The position numbers were made by a program, and so were the translations under genes. From contig JAEVHH010000005.1 of NCBI GenBank assembly GCA_017607445.1, positions 2,175,001-2,239,000 on the forward strand: DNA of 64,000 bases. Direction: 5' to 3'. Position 1 is the stretch's first letter; every line of letters begins with the position of its first letter. Shown in pieces: positions 45,348-56,687 of the stretch. The notes under the pieces are model-generated. The model was not told the DNA's origin. It saw nothing but the letters and a program-made list of their open reading frames with translations, and made no database searches. Source of the DNA: Histoplasma ohiense (taxonomy: Eukaryota > Ascomycota > Eurotiomycetes > Onygenales > Ajellomycetaceae).

Positions 45348-48300
45348 GTCTAAAATACCCAGAACTCGATGGTCTGGTACATCTTCAGATGTTGACCACA
45401 TGCCGACCCAAGCAACGGAGTCTGTGAAGTTCAGACTGCAACACCAGCAGCTATTTATTTTATTTTATTATTTGAACTTTTTTATTTATTTATTTTTTAT
45501 TTTTTATCTTTAAAAAAAGGCTTATCGAGATACGAGCCAAACCCACAGAAACCAGAACTGCATGCCGCCTAGGCTACTATACCATTTTGGCTCTAACAAC
45601 AGGCGCAAGGCTTCGTGGAAGTTGCTGTATGGCTGGGCCTTGTGTGATGATCCGTGGAGCCGGGACTTGGATCTGATTCCCGAATTCTGCTTGGCGCATG
45701 GCCATGTTCAAGGCCTGTTCTGACGTCTGGATTTTTCATCTAAAGAGCTTCAGAAAAAGAAATACCAACCGACAATTGATGAAGGTGGCCGGATGTGGCC
45801 ACGGCCGCTGATGTGCCGTTTCTTGAATAATAGGCCTGTGATAACCAACCAAGAGAGCGAGTACCTTATCACCCGCCTCGATACATCACATTTTTTTTTT
45901 GTTTGTCCAACGAAATGTGCTGTACACATGTATGCCAGTTTCCGGACATCAGGATTTGTGTGTGTTATCATTGTTATTAAGGCTATTGCCCGACCTTCCC
46001 GAAAGGAGGAAATGTGCAGCTTCCGGTCGTGTGCCATGGCGGAAATTTAAAATTGCTTTCTTTGAAGGCGGTCACCGATCATCGTAGGCGGAATGAGCCT
46101 CACGCGACCAATCTTGACCAACGAGATTTATTGAACTGCTGCTCTTCCACACTGACGATCTGTTTGTCAGCCACTGTCGGTTGAGGATATATCATTATTG
46201 TGAACGGTGGAGTCTAGATTTAACTACTCAATCCTCTGAGGTACTGTGCGATAACGTGAGCGCTTGATCGTGCTGATGGCAGGATTCCCCATGAGCTTTG
46301 TGGTACGGTAGAATATTACAAAAATCAAGGAGTGGAATAATTGAGAGAAGTCACATATACCCCTCACTACTTTGTAGAGCCGTCCTTCCCTGAACACTTT
46401 TCAACCAGCACGAATTTGCACAAAGCTTGTCCAGTTCGGCCTGTCTGCGGGAGACACCATCTGGAGTACTGGCCTGCTGCTTAGCCTGCGTTAAACCCAG
46501 ATATGCATTTCCGGATGGGGAATTTACCCCGTTTCAAAGCGTTGGACAACCTGAAGGATTTTGAAGAATTTTTTTTGCTCTACTTTGAGTTATCTTCCCG
46601 GTGCTTATTACACATCAGTGCGTTTAGACTCGTTAATATTGTCCTTGTTAAATGGCCGAGTATGAAAATTCTACGCATATATATCAAGTATGCGGTAGTC
46701 TTGATCGTTCACCATGTACTCTTACACTGCAAGTATTTGCGCTGAGCAATTGCTCCAAAGCAGCTTGAAACAGTGCAACATTCATAATTACAATAGAGTC
46801 ACTGCAGCATTATTATCATTTCATATCTCCCATTCTAGCTCAGGTTCCACTAGCAATTCGACCTTCCATATAGTATGTTTTTGGGAGACACAGAATCAAA
46901 CTTCACTGCCGCATCCATCAGAAATTTTTTTTTTTTTTTTCCTCATGTTTTTGATTCCCATTTTTTCGAGCGAGGATCCCGGACAACAAGGAGCTGCCAA
47001 GATCCTTTCTACATAAACCTGTACAGATGTATGTGCAGTACATGTACAGTACATTGATGATAGTTCGTTTTTGTGAATCATACATATAGATATAGATATA
47101 TATATATATATCTGGAGGAATAGGTAGTCAGACTACCTTAAGGATTGATCCTTTTGGCGTAGTGGTAAAAGTCCTCCTACAAGATTGCATGTTTTAACAG
47201 TTTTTTATCATCGATCAATGCCAATCTAGGGTTACACAACAAGCACTGGTGAAGGTGGATGAGGGTTGTTTCCTTTTTACCACAATGACCTCTTAAGCCT
47301 ACCAAGACCGTCTGTTTTTGCAAGAAGAGTCTGGGGAAAGCCAATGTGGCCACTGGGATGCTTTGAGCTCCATACTATCGTTTATGCAATCCGGGTAGCG
47401 TACCCCTAACGTAACGGCTCCACCCGTATTGGTGGGGAAAGCCCCTGTATGGAACGAGCATATCTTATTTCTGCAGAGATGAATGAATCACTGATTCTCA
47501 AGAAAACGTTGAAAGTCTGCTTGTGAATCTAGATCTACGAGGCTTGGCGGGAGTAAGATGTTTGAAGATTTTCCCTGATAACTTGGGCCAAGCCAATGAT
47601 TTGACAACGCTTTTCTGTTTAGATCCTCAACTAAACGATCAACGTTCAATATAATATATATTAAGGATTGCACAGAATGATATTTGCGCTTCACAAATGT
47701 TCTGTATTCCCTGAAGATTTTCTAGTGGTTATATTAGAACAGAATCTAAATGTTATCTTTAGTGTTGATCTATAGCCGGACGTATGGCTGACCAAAGTGT
47801 CAGCGCAAAGGGAGGCCAGATGTATGCACAATATGCAATGATGCTAACTAAACCTTGTCGGTGTTATATAGTACGCGAATGGGTCCCTTGTTTGCTGGTG
47901 TTCTTGAATTACAGCCAATGACGGAGCTGTGAAATATCCACAGCTCGAGGCAATCTTTAACAACTCAAGGAACCTTGTAAGTTGTGGGGAACTTTCCTGT
48001 CAACGGCAAGCCAGAACTCAACTTCGTTTGTTGCGAAGAATCAGGCCCTGGTCAATGCTGGCGGCGGAATCCTGTGGGGTTGAGGCTGGAGAAAGGGGTT
48101 CATGCTTTGTCAAGGGTCTGAAGAAAGAGGTGAGGGGTTGAACGACGAAGGCCTAGAACATAAATCTTCCGTTTTCGTAACGTTAAGGGCCCTCTAAGGT
48201 GATCTTCGCACTTTTCGCTCCCGAGCACCTTTAGTTCTGGGAGGGTTAATGCATGGAGATACATAAAATTTTAGTGGTTATGGGAGAAATGTTTGCTGCC

Positions 48301-48884
48301 CCTCACCATGTATGTATGTCTTAGAGCTTCAGCAGACCAATGCAGGGTCCACACATCTTTGCACACCATGGCTTTTCCCAGTAATAGATATACCGATATG
48401 CAAAACATACCTGGGATTCTAGAACATGGCATGTCTTAAACCTGTTATGTTGACGGACTCGGGAGTGGAGTGTGGATGCTCATGCTCAGAAGGTTGACAA
48501 TTCCTTCACGCTGATAGGCCAAGTCACGCTGTCCTGTCACCAGCGGCCTTGGCTTGGCTGACAGTCCTCCACCCCAGAACCTGTCTGGGCTTCGCATCCC
48601 TCCCTATCCAACAACACCAGGCACCCAACTCGCCCACCAGGACCGCCATCTCCGCAGACTGGTTATTCCCACGAAACTTTGCCACCTCCTCAGGGCCGCC
48701 AAGTGCTTCACCCTGCGCTTCAGTCACAAGACTTCTCTGGCCGTGCTTGCCTCGCCGAATTTGGTTGGTGTGGTCTGCCTGTTGCTCCCTCATCCACTGC
48801 ATCTCACCCCCCTCCCCAGCTGCGGTAGAGATGGATCCGCGGTCGTCACCAGACTGCTCAGCCGCCTGGATCTGAGTTTCGAAG

Positions 48885-51800
48885 ATGCCTGAGTCCCATC
48901 AAAACGAATCTCAGTCTGGTGCTGCTGCTCTCCCTTCCGCGTTAGCCCATTCAACCCCCCCTCCACCACCTCCGCCGCCACCACCACCCGCGCCGTCACA
49001 ATCCTCCCAGCGATATACTAGAGCTACAAGTGCTTTTGCCCGGTTCGCACACCCTTTCATTTATGGCTCAAGGCCACCAAGCCCTCAGCCAACTGCTCCG
49101 CAGGAGGCGCTAGTTGTCATTCATCCTCTGCATCCTACAGCGCGGTAAGTTGATGATGCCCTAAGGAGTGCGTGTTTCTATTGATCGTTTTGCCGCTACT
49201 CTGCATCTACAATACATCCTCATCTCTAACGCTGCCGTTTCATATGTGTTTCGTTATATAGGCCTAGTCCGTCACAAACAGTCACACTTAACACCAACGT
49301 TCATATTGCTGCCCTTGACATTTCGCCCCAACAAACACATGCCGTTGTCGCCGGGCGTGGGATCCTCAAGACTATCCGCGTAACTCCCTACAGTTGCGAG
49401 GAAGAATTTGACCTGCGCGAGGCTATTTTATCGTATCATTCGAATCGCCAAGTTTCAGCGGGCACCTTATCTGCAAAACACAAGGACCAGCTTGCCGCGA
49501 AGGATGTGAAGTGGTCTCATGGTGAATATGACCGCATAATTGCTACAGCCGCTGCCAACGGACGCATAGTTCTGTATGACTTAAAAAGGCCAGGACTCGA
49601 ATTGGGCCGGCTCCAAGAACATAATCGCCAAGTTCACAAGTTAGCATTCAACCCTCATCGCGGGGCGTGGCTTCTGTCTGGTAGCCAGGATGCGACTATC
49701 CGGATGTGGGATCTGCGAATGGTGTCGGGCGAGAGGGGGGCGATGAGTTTTGGTAGTAAATTTAGGTTCAATGGCCATAGTGAGGCTGTCAGAGATATTA
49801 AGTGGTCGCCGGTTGATGGCGTTGAATTTGCGACTGCTACAGATAGCGGCGCTATCCACCGCTGGGATGTTCGAAAGGATAATGCCCCGCTAATGAAGAT
49901 TAATGCCCACGAAAAAGCCTGCTTTTCGATCGACTGGCACCCGCACGGGAAACATGTTGTAAGTGGCGGCACTGATAAACAAATTAAGGTATGGGACTTT
50001 TCAACAACAGATCGGAGACAGAAGCCATCCTTCCAGTTTCGCGCTCCACAAGCTCTTCATAATGTACGATGGCGGCCCCCTTCATGGGCTTTGGAGAATC
50101 AAGAAGTCGCAAACTGGCAATCTACACAAATCGTCACGTCTTATGACCACGAGGATCCTCGAATTCATATATGGGATTTACGCAGACCTCATATCCCGTT
50201 TAAAGAGATCGATCGCTACAATCGTCCTCCCACTGATCTGTTGTGGCATTCAAGTGAGCTATTATGGACAGTGGACGGCGATGGCACTTTTACCCAAACG
50301 GACATTAAATTTGCACCCCAAGTGATATCGCGCAGGAAACCTTGTGCTGTAGCATGGAGCCCAAATGGCGACATTATCACTGTGAACCACAAACGCCCGT
50401 CAAGGCGGGGGTTGAACATGAATTTAAGCCCGGCGGAATTCCTAGGCCTCAAGACAGGAAAACCAAGTAGTAGCGAAAAAGGGACTACCAGCCTCAGCCT
50501 GACAGATGATGGCCTGGATGAATCTGCTCTTTCGTCGCTAAGAAAAAGAACCAACAAAACTTCTTCCTCTAGAGGCTCTAAGTCATTGAGCGGAACCCCC
50601 CCGATGTCAGAAGATGGTCCTACTGTTATTTCTCTTGAGAAAGCCATTGCATATAGCGGTGTGTTTGAGCCGAGTCAGATTGGAGCTATTGGTAACGTTT
50701 CCGGTGCAACGTTTGACCCGGAAACCTTTAGATATCTCGCTAAGCACTACTCGTCTCTAATGGGGAGTTCAGATTGCAAGAAATCGTCGTCTAGCTTGTT
50801 GGAAAGCGTACAGATGAGTTTTGACAACAATGCAGAATGCGCAGAGGATGTCTCGTTATACACGCTGGCTCAAACGTGGAGGATAATTCAATATGCTGTT
50901 GCCCACGAGTTAAAGGCTAGGGCAGAGCATCGTGCGTCTGCCCAGGAGAATAAAATCGAGAGCATAAAAGAGAGCACAAAACCGAAAATATCAGAAAATG
51001 AAAATTCTCTTGACAAATCGCAAACTTTGGAAGAGCCTATTCCTGACAAGCTTAAAAGCCGCCTGTTCAAAGGTGTGATGGAGGCAGATGGGGTTCCCCG
51101 TGCACCGACAGACCATGAAAGCACGTCGAACATGACAACTCCTCTCGCTAAGCCGTTACCTGACTCTCCTCGTATCGAGGTAAGCAACGGCGACAGATAC
51201 CAGGGTTCAAATTCAGAGCATGAGTTAGAAAACATCCAACTACTACCGCCATCAGTGTTAAGCTCCAATGGAGGGGAAGCTTCCAAGCGGAGACCGTCAC
51301 AAGATGGCTCGGGCGTTGAAACAGAATCATTTATTAATAATGAACCGCGTCGGCCTAGGGCGCAAGGGTCGCCCAGGAGCTTGTCACCAGATCGTTTGTC
51401 CAGGCGAGATTTGAACCTTATAGACTTATTCAGCGAAGGTCGATCCGCACCTCGCGCTATTGCTGGCAGAGCAAACTGGCGTTTGCACGACCTCCGCGCC
51501 TATGAAAATCGTGACTTTGAAGAGGAAGACTATGACCAAAAGGTCGAGGAGAAAAGGGCAGCTCTGAGGGATTACAAAACCTTCCCAAAGAAGGTTCTGT
51601 CGCTTGACACACCTTCACATGAGCATCTTATCAAAGCTCGTCTGCCCATTTCTTACACGCGTCATGATTCCGCGGACAGCTTTCTAATGTTTTCTGCCTC
51701 GACTGATAGCTCCCAAAGGACTAAGTCGATAAGCGAGTCCTATTCGGAACGTTCGAAACTAGAGGATACTGCTCGAAAAGGCTCTGGGGACTGGCCAGTC

Positions 51801-53195
51801 GCAGCTGGGAGCCCGTTGGGAAGAATAAACGAACTTGAAGTTGGGTCCCTTCCCAGATCGGCGGTTCAGAAAGTCCATAATATGCGTCCTTCAGAGGACT
51901 CGTCGTTTGTTAGTTTAGTATCGGAGTCCAACATGGTCGATCTTGAACGACCCCGCAGCCCTCTTCCGTTCCTTGTAGAAACATCCGCTGTGAAGGATCA
52001 ATTACAGCGCCAATTACGACAGGGCTCTCCTCCAACAAAGCCTGCGCCTCACCATCGAGATCATCCTGTACTTTGCACTCTTAGAAGTTCTGAGGAAGAT
52101 AGTCTGTTACTCCCTCTCTCCCCTGACGAAGCTGAGAAGCAGCCGTGGAGTGCAAGTAAAATTATCAAAGAAGTCCTTAAACATTACTGCTCAAGCTCGC
52201 AGGTCGACATACAATCAGCTGCTCATCTCTTGCACAAAATGCATTTGCTCTTTTCTTCATGTGACGAGATTCTGCCATATGAAGAGCGTGAGCTTATTCT
52301 TAAATCTTATAATGAGCAGCTCCTAAGACATGGGATGTTTGTTGAAGCGGCAGAACTTCGACTTTTATGTGTGCCTGACTATCCATCCCTTTATGATTAC
52401 GCCCAACAAGATACTTTCATCAATGTGTATTGTTTCGAATGCAAAAAGCCTTACGAGAACCCAATACGAGATAACCAGCGATGCCATCGCTGCAATACCC
52501 CGCAGTCACTGTGCACAATATGCATGAGCCGGGACCCTCCTATGGAATGGACTTTACAATCTTCTGTCTCCTCTACCCCATCTTCTACCTCAGACATGTC
52601 TTCTCAAGATGACAATAACTCCACAGTTGATAGTAACATTCACACCACTTACCGCCCTCACGGGAGCGCGCTCTGGGCCTGGTGCCAAGGTTGCGGCCAC
52701 GGAGGACACGCAGCCTGCCAGACTACCTGGCTCAACAACATTTCCATCAGTGAGGGCGGCTGTGCAACACCAGGCTGTTTCCACGACTGCGGGCCAGGCC
52801 CACGACGCGAACAAAATATTGCTTCCCATGTCGAAGAGCGTAAGCACGTAAGGGATACCTTATCTGCACGGAAATTGGGTCGGGGTTTCGCGAAGCGGGA
52901 TTCGTGGACTGCTGGCGAAAGCAAAGCTGTGGAACGGGTCCGAGGGATGCTAGGTATTGCGACGGCAACTAATACAACAGCAACGTCTTCTGCTGCCACG
53001 GGTATAGGACCGCCGGTAGATTCCCCTATAGCCGCTGATGGTGGTGGCACAGGGCCTACTGCGATGGTGTCCCCGAAGAAAGTTAGGTTGGTCACCCCCA
53101 GTGAGCAAGAGGACCCTGGGGTCGGAGCCGGAATTGGGGCTCAGTCGATCTGCCACCGACATTCAATCTCTGAAACCTCGTTGACGACAAAATAG
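48885..53195 (+). CDS. RTC1: Rtc1/WDR24 homologue, SEACAT (GATOR2) subunit
   Basis: Two exons, 48885-49144 and 49262-53195. The 117-bp intron (GTAAGT donor, ATATAG acceptor) joins them in frame to 1397 residues. The N terminus holds a run of 11 prolines. WD40 repeats follow (about 110-430), for example NGRIVLYDL, HKLAFNPHRG with ATIRMWDLR, and VVSGGTDKQIKVWDF. A long disordered middle with SP sites precedes a helical block (SASKIIKEVLKHYCSSS). From about residue 1144 a Cys/His zinc-binding region runs CFECKKPYENP, CHRCN, CTICM, WCQGCGHGGHAAC and ends near CFHDCGPG. This is the layout of yeast Rtc1/Sea2 and WDR24, part of the vacuole-membrane complex that relieves SEACIT inhibition of TORC1. 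Confidence 0.93.
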
Positions 53196-54271
53196 CCTCA
53201 GTGCTTTTTTCTATTTTAGTATTGTCGCCGAACTTTTTGGCTTCTCGTCTTGCCAAATGAAATTATCCTTCCATGTTTTTTTTTGCGTTTGCTGAATATG
53301 TTTCTCGTTTTTGTTCCTACGTGCATGATTTTGAGCTGTTCTTTTAGCATGGGATTCCGGACGTTTCAAGTACCGTGCATAGCATAGGCCGCTGTTAGGG
53401 GGATTGAAAGGAATCAATCCGCGACTCCAACTTGGAATCGCAAGGTTCAACCTTTAGTTTTTCTCATTTATTATGATTTATTTATTTTTACTTATTATTA
53501 ATTTCGTGAGGGACAACGAGCAGGCATTGTTACCCCGGGCGGTTTCATTTTCATTTTGAGGGTACTCATACTTGTTTTGTTGCCATATTTCATGTGCGCG
53601 CTTTCAGGATGGTTGACGGATTTGTGAATGTATTTTATTTTCTTTTATTTTATTTTTTGGCCCCTGCACATTTGCTGCATAGCGTTGTTGTGGAGGAAGG
53701 TGGCGGGAAAGGGATAGATAGTTATCAGTTTAAATGCTTTCATGTAAATAATGTAATTTATCAGTGAATAACAAGTCATAATACTTGCCCTTAGATGCGT
53801 GTGAGAATTAGTGAAAATTATATAAATTCCTAGGCTGGATTATCTTATAATAGGCCGATATATTCCACATAGGCGTGTTTTTCCCTTGTGCACATGAAGG
53901 GATTCCGCTGCCAGTCCAATGACCAGCATGTTTTGTTCTTCTAGCTCAAATTATCACCTGTCTCTCAGAGGTATTTAGAAGGGGGATGGAATTCCAACAC
54001 CACAGGTAGCTCCAGCACTCTCAAGAAAATCACATGAGAGATAGCAATGTTAGAAAGAAAGGGATATTTGTCCAATTGCATCACACAGGGCATTTTAAGA
54101 TCAGAGGAGGCTTTAAAGATATCCAAGTATAATTACTGATTGAGATTCATTGTTGTACGTCACACATCGCAAGCTAGACGACGCTCGTCACAGCTCCCCA
54201 CTCGCCGCCTTCCTTTATACCCCCCAAACCTCTTTTCATTCCTCCCCACCGTTCCCAGCCTATATCTTGTC
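53196..54271. other. Convergent 3' region
   Basis: 1.1 kb between the RTC1 and XLF stops, AT-rich with T/A tracts near 53460-53500 and 53630-53660. No gene is seen. Confidence 0.5.
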
Positions 54272-56412
54272 TTAAAACCGCCTCCTCTTCTTCGCTGGTC
54301 CACCGACACCAGGCCAAGTACCTCCACTTTTATTTCTCGTTTCCAGCTGTTTCCTTAACTCCTCTCGTTTCCGGTTTGCTCGCTCCTCCGGAGTTTCGTC
54401 TTTTATTTCCTGTTTAGCTTCCACCTCTTTCTCTCCCAGCTCTGCTCGTGGTTGTTCTGAATCTCCTGGAGTCATTGCAGGTTTAGGGGGTGGTGACAAC
54501 TCTGGCACCTCCTGGCTTTGCGATCGTTCCTTACGTGAGTTTGATGCAGCGGGCGCCCTACTGCCGCCAATCATCCCCAGCTTGCCACCTTGGTGTTTAA
54601 GTTTTGCGGGGCCGGGGAGGAACACTGGTGGTGTTTCCCTTTCATCACCGTTCCCATCATGATCGTGGTTGGGATGTCTTGGTTTAGCAGTTTTAGGTTC
54701 ACTTGAAGGTGAGCTGGGTTCGGGCTGTTTCTTCTTACCACCTATCTGACCAATTGCCCCTATGCCACGGGATTTAGATTGTGGCTTTAACTGTGGGGAG
54801 GATGTCGGTACGCTGGGCTCTGGTAGTGTATGTTGAACTGGTCGCGAAGTAGATAGGTCGGCTTCATTTTCCGATTCTGTGGGCGTGTCGTTGTCGACAG
54901 TTTGCTTCGTTGGATTTGAATTTGGCGTTGTTCCTGGAGCATCAGAAATATCAGATGCCGTGGATCCGATCGGACTTTCCTGAAATGGTCTCTGCGTCTT
55001 TTTCTTCCCGCCGATAGCCCAAAGATTTCCCTTGGTTCTTGAGATTGTTTTTGGATTGGTTGGGGCTTCATATTCAGCTTCAGATTGCGCGGGTCCTGCT
55101 AATTCCATCAGTGATTGTTTCCGTCTCGGGGAATGTCTACCACCGATATTTCCGAGGCCCTTGGATTTCGACCTGTGTCTTGATGCTGAGCGAACGTAAT
55201 TTCCATCTTCTTCAGAAGCAGTGGTTTCAGCGGAACTTGACGCCTGTACTTTCTTTTTGGGGGGATGGCCTGCAATGTTTGTTTTGTGTTTACTCCTATT
55301 TTTAGAGCTCATAGGGGTTTCAAGGCCTTCTTCTACTGAATCTTGATCTGATTCGACATGACTTCTCCCTGTAGACTTGGGAGACTTGTGAAGGTTATCA
55401 TGTTTGGTTTTGCTACGACTGGGGCTTCTCAGCCTTGGTGGAGTTTCCATAGTCTTGGATGAAAGTATTAATACGAAGCATTTGGAAAATAATTTGGGAA
55501 GTTGTATCTGACCTGAAATTCATCGTCGTCACTATGCGAAGCCTCATCCTTCTCTGCTGGAGACGGTGATATTTCCGATACAGGTTTTTTTCGATCTTTG
55601 TCCTTTCTGGCTGTTTGACGAGCGTTGCCAAAAGAATCTGTGCCTAGCTTGTTCCACCAGCTGTCGGGAGCAAAATCGTCAATCTGTCGATCGGAAAATG
55701 AGGATGTGAACGACAGCTCGTTGGCAATATGGAAACCCAAGTTGTAGTCAGCATGTTTGGCTTGGTATTCATTATTCCACAAGTTTTCATCGAATGGTGC
55801 AACTCCTTTGATAAGCTGGGATGCTTGAGAATACGCGGATTCTTTACGAGAAAGCCGTACGCCTGCCATGCCATGAAACACCATGCTCAAGTCGACCCCA
55901 GAAGATTCTATTTTGTCAAATAATTTGTTGAGAGTCCAATCCTTTTGCTTGATATGCCCTATCAAGGACAAGATACGAGCCTCATGGTTCGCCTCCCCCT
56001 TTAAAATTGGAAGTAGGATGTGTTTAGCCAACGCACTTGGTGGCTGTTGCGAGAGGGTAAACGTCCACTTTAGAGGGACCAACGGAGTTGGTAGCTTTGT
56101 TGATGTGAGGAGTTTAAGCTTTTCCCCTCCTGGGTCACTTGTTAATAATAACGAGTTGCCCTCCGACCCTCGTAAGGCGTCAGAAATTTTCTGTAGGAAA
56201 ACAAAATACTGTTCTTCATCTTCGCCGGGGTCAATGCTCGTGTTATATTTGGATGCGTTTTTAAGGATTTCTTTGCGGCTCAGGCTCTGGGACCACACAT
56301 GGGCCAGGTCTGTCACGTATATCTCACAACCTAATTTGCTGGTAAGGTACTTGTAGAGAAGTGGCGGGGCAGGGTTGTCACTTGGAAGCTGTAGCTTTGA
56401 CCACTTCGACAT
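54272..56412 (-). CDS. XLF/Cernunnos (NHEJ1/Nej1) homologue with long repeated-motif tail
   Basis: Two exons, 55513-56412 and 54272-55453. A 59-bp intron (GTCAGA donor, TCCAAG acceptor) joins them in frame to 693 residues. The N terminus (MSKWSKLQLPSDN, LGCEIYVTDLAHVWSQSL) matches the XLF head domain. The region about 150-190 (ILSLIGHIKQKDWTLNKLFDKIESSG) fits the coiled-coil stalk. The family bridges DNA ends with Xrcc4/Lif1 and ligase IV in non-homologous end joining. The protein is much longer than human XLF (299 residues). The extra tail is Ser/Lys/Pro-rich, probably disordered, and carries six copies of a small I-G-G plus basic motif. It ends PAKKRRRF, shaped like a Ku-binding motif. The acceptor is less ideal than its neighbours', but no other join keeps both halves. 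Confidence 0.87.
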
Positions 56413-56687
56413 ATTTCGGTCCGAACGACTTATCCGATAGTCAGTGAATGTATTGGAGAGGCGTCCTGTTGGAATAAATTGAAAGCCAACATAGGTGCAG
56501 CAGGGAGCTTGAGGCGACAGCTGACCGATATTGCTTATTTCGGGAATGTTGCCGGTCTCGGCTAAAATTCCAAACTTGGCTAAGCTGCCTATCCAAGTGA
56601 CCTCCCTTGCTGGTCATAATTTAACCACCAGTATTTCATTTACCTCTGGCCCTCAGCATCCCAAACGAAGAATCGACAAACGCGAAA
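56413..56687. promoter_or_regulatory. Bidirectional promoter, XLF / cactin
   Basis: Only 275 bp separate the start codons of two divergent genes, so their promoters must overlap. No specific site is assigned. Confidence 0.6.

Larger units (their letters stand above)
42588..48884. other. Largest gene-free block, 6.3 kb
   Basis: Lies between the divergent HMT1-type gene and RTC1. A minus-strand frame at 42712-43209 is Pro/Ser/Phe-rich and could not be spliced convincingly to HMT1. A plus-strand frame at 44200-44685 has no recognisable domain. Simple sequences include a GCAAACA triplet (43590), a T32 run (45315) and an AT-repeat near 47094-47111. Short hairpins cluster near 47345-47447. The right end is the GC-richer leader of RTC1. 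Confidence 0.5.

Noticed and set aside
47154..47215. tRNA-like A box (TGGCGTAGTGG) in the gene-free block
   Set aside because: No matching B box (GGTTCRA-type) or cloverleaf follows within a plausible distance, so it is not called as a tRNA or tRNA-derived element.
47226..47233. TAGGGTTA string that could pair as a telomerase RNA template on the minus strand
   Set aside because: An eight-base match is expected about twice by chance in a window of this size. I found no U-rich pseudoknot or other telomerase RNA core near it.
9093..56412. MTC1, RTC1 and XLF as a functional telomere or DNA-end cluster
   Set aside because: The shared telomere wording comes from yeast genetic screens. The genes are many kilobases apart among unrelated genes, and Rtc1 works in TORC1 signalling, so clustering is not supported.
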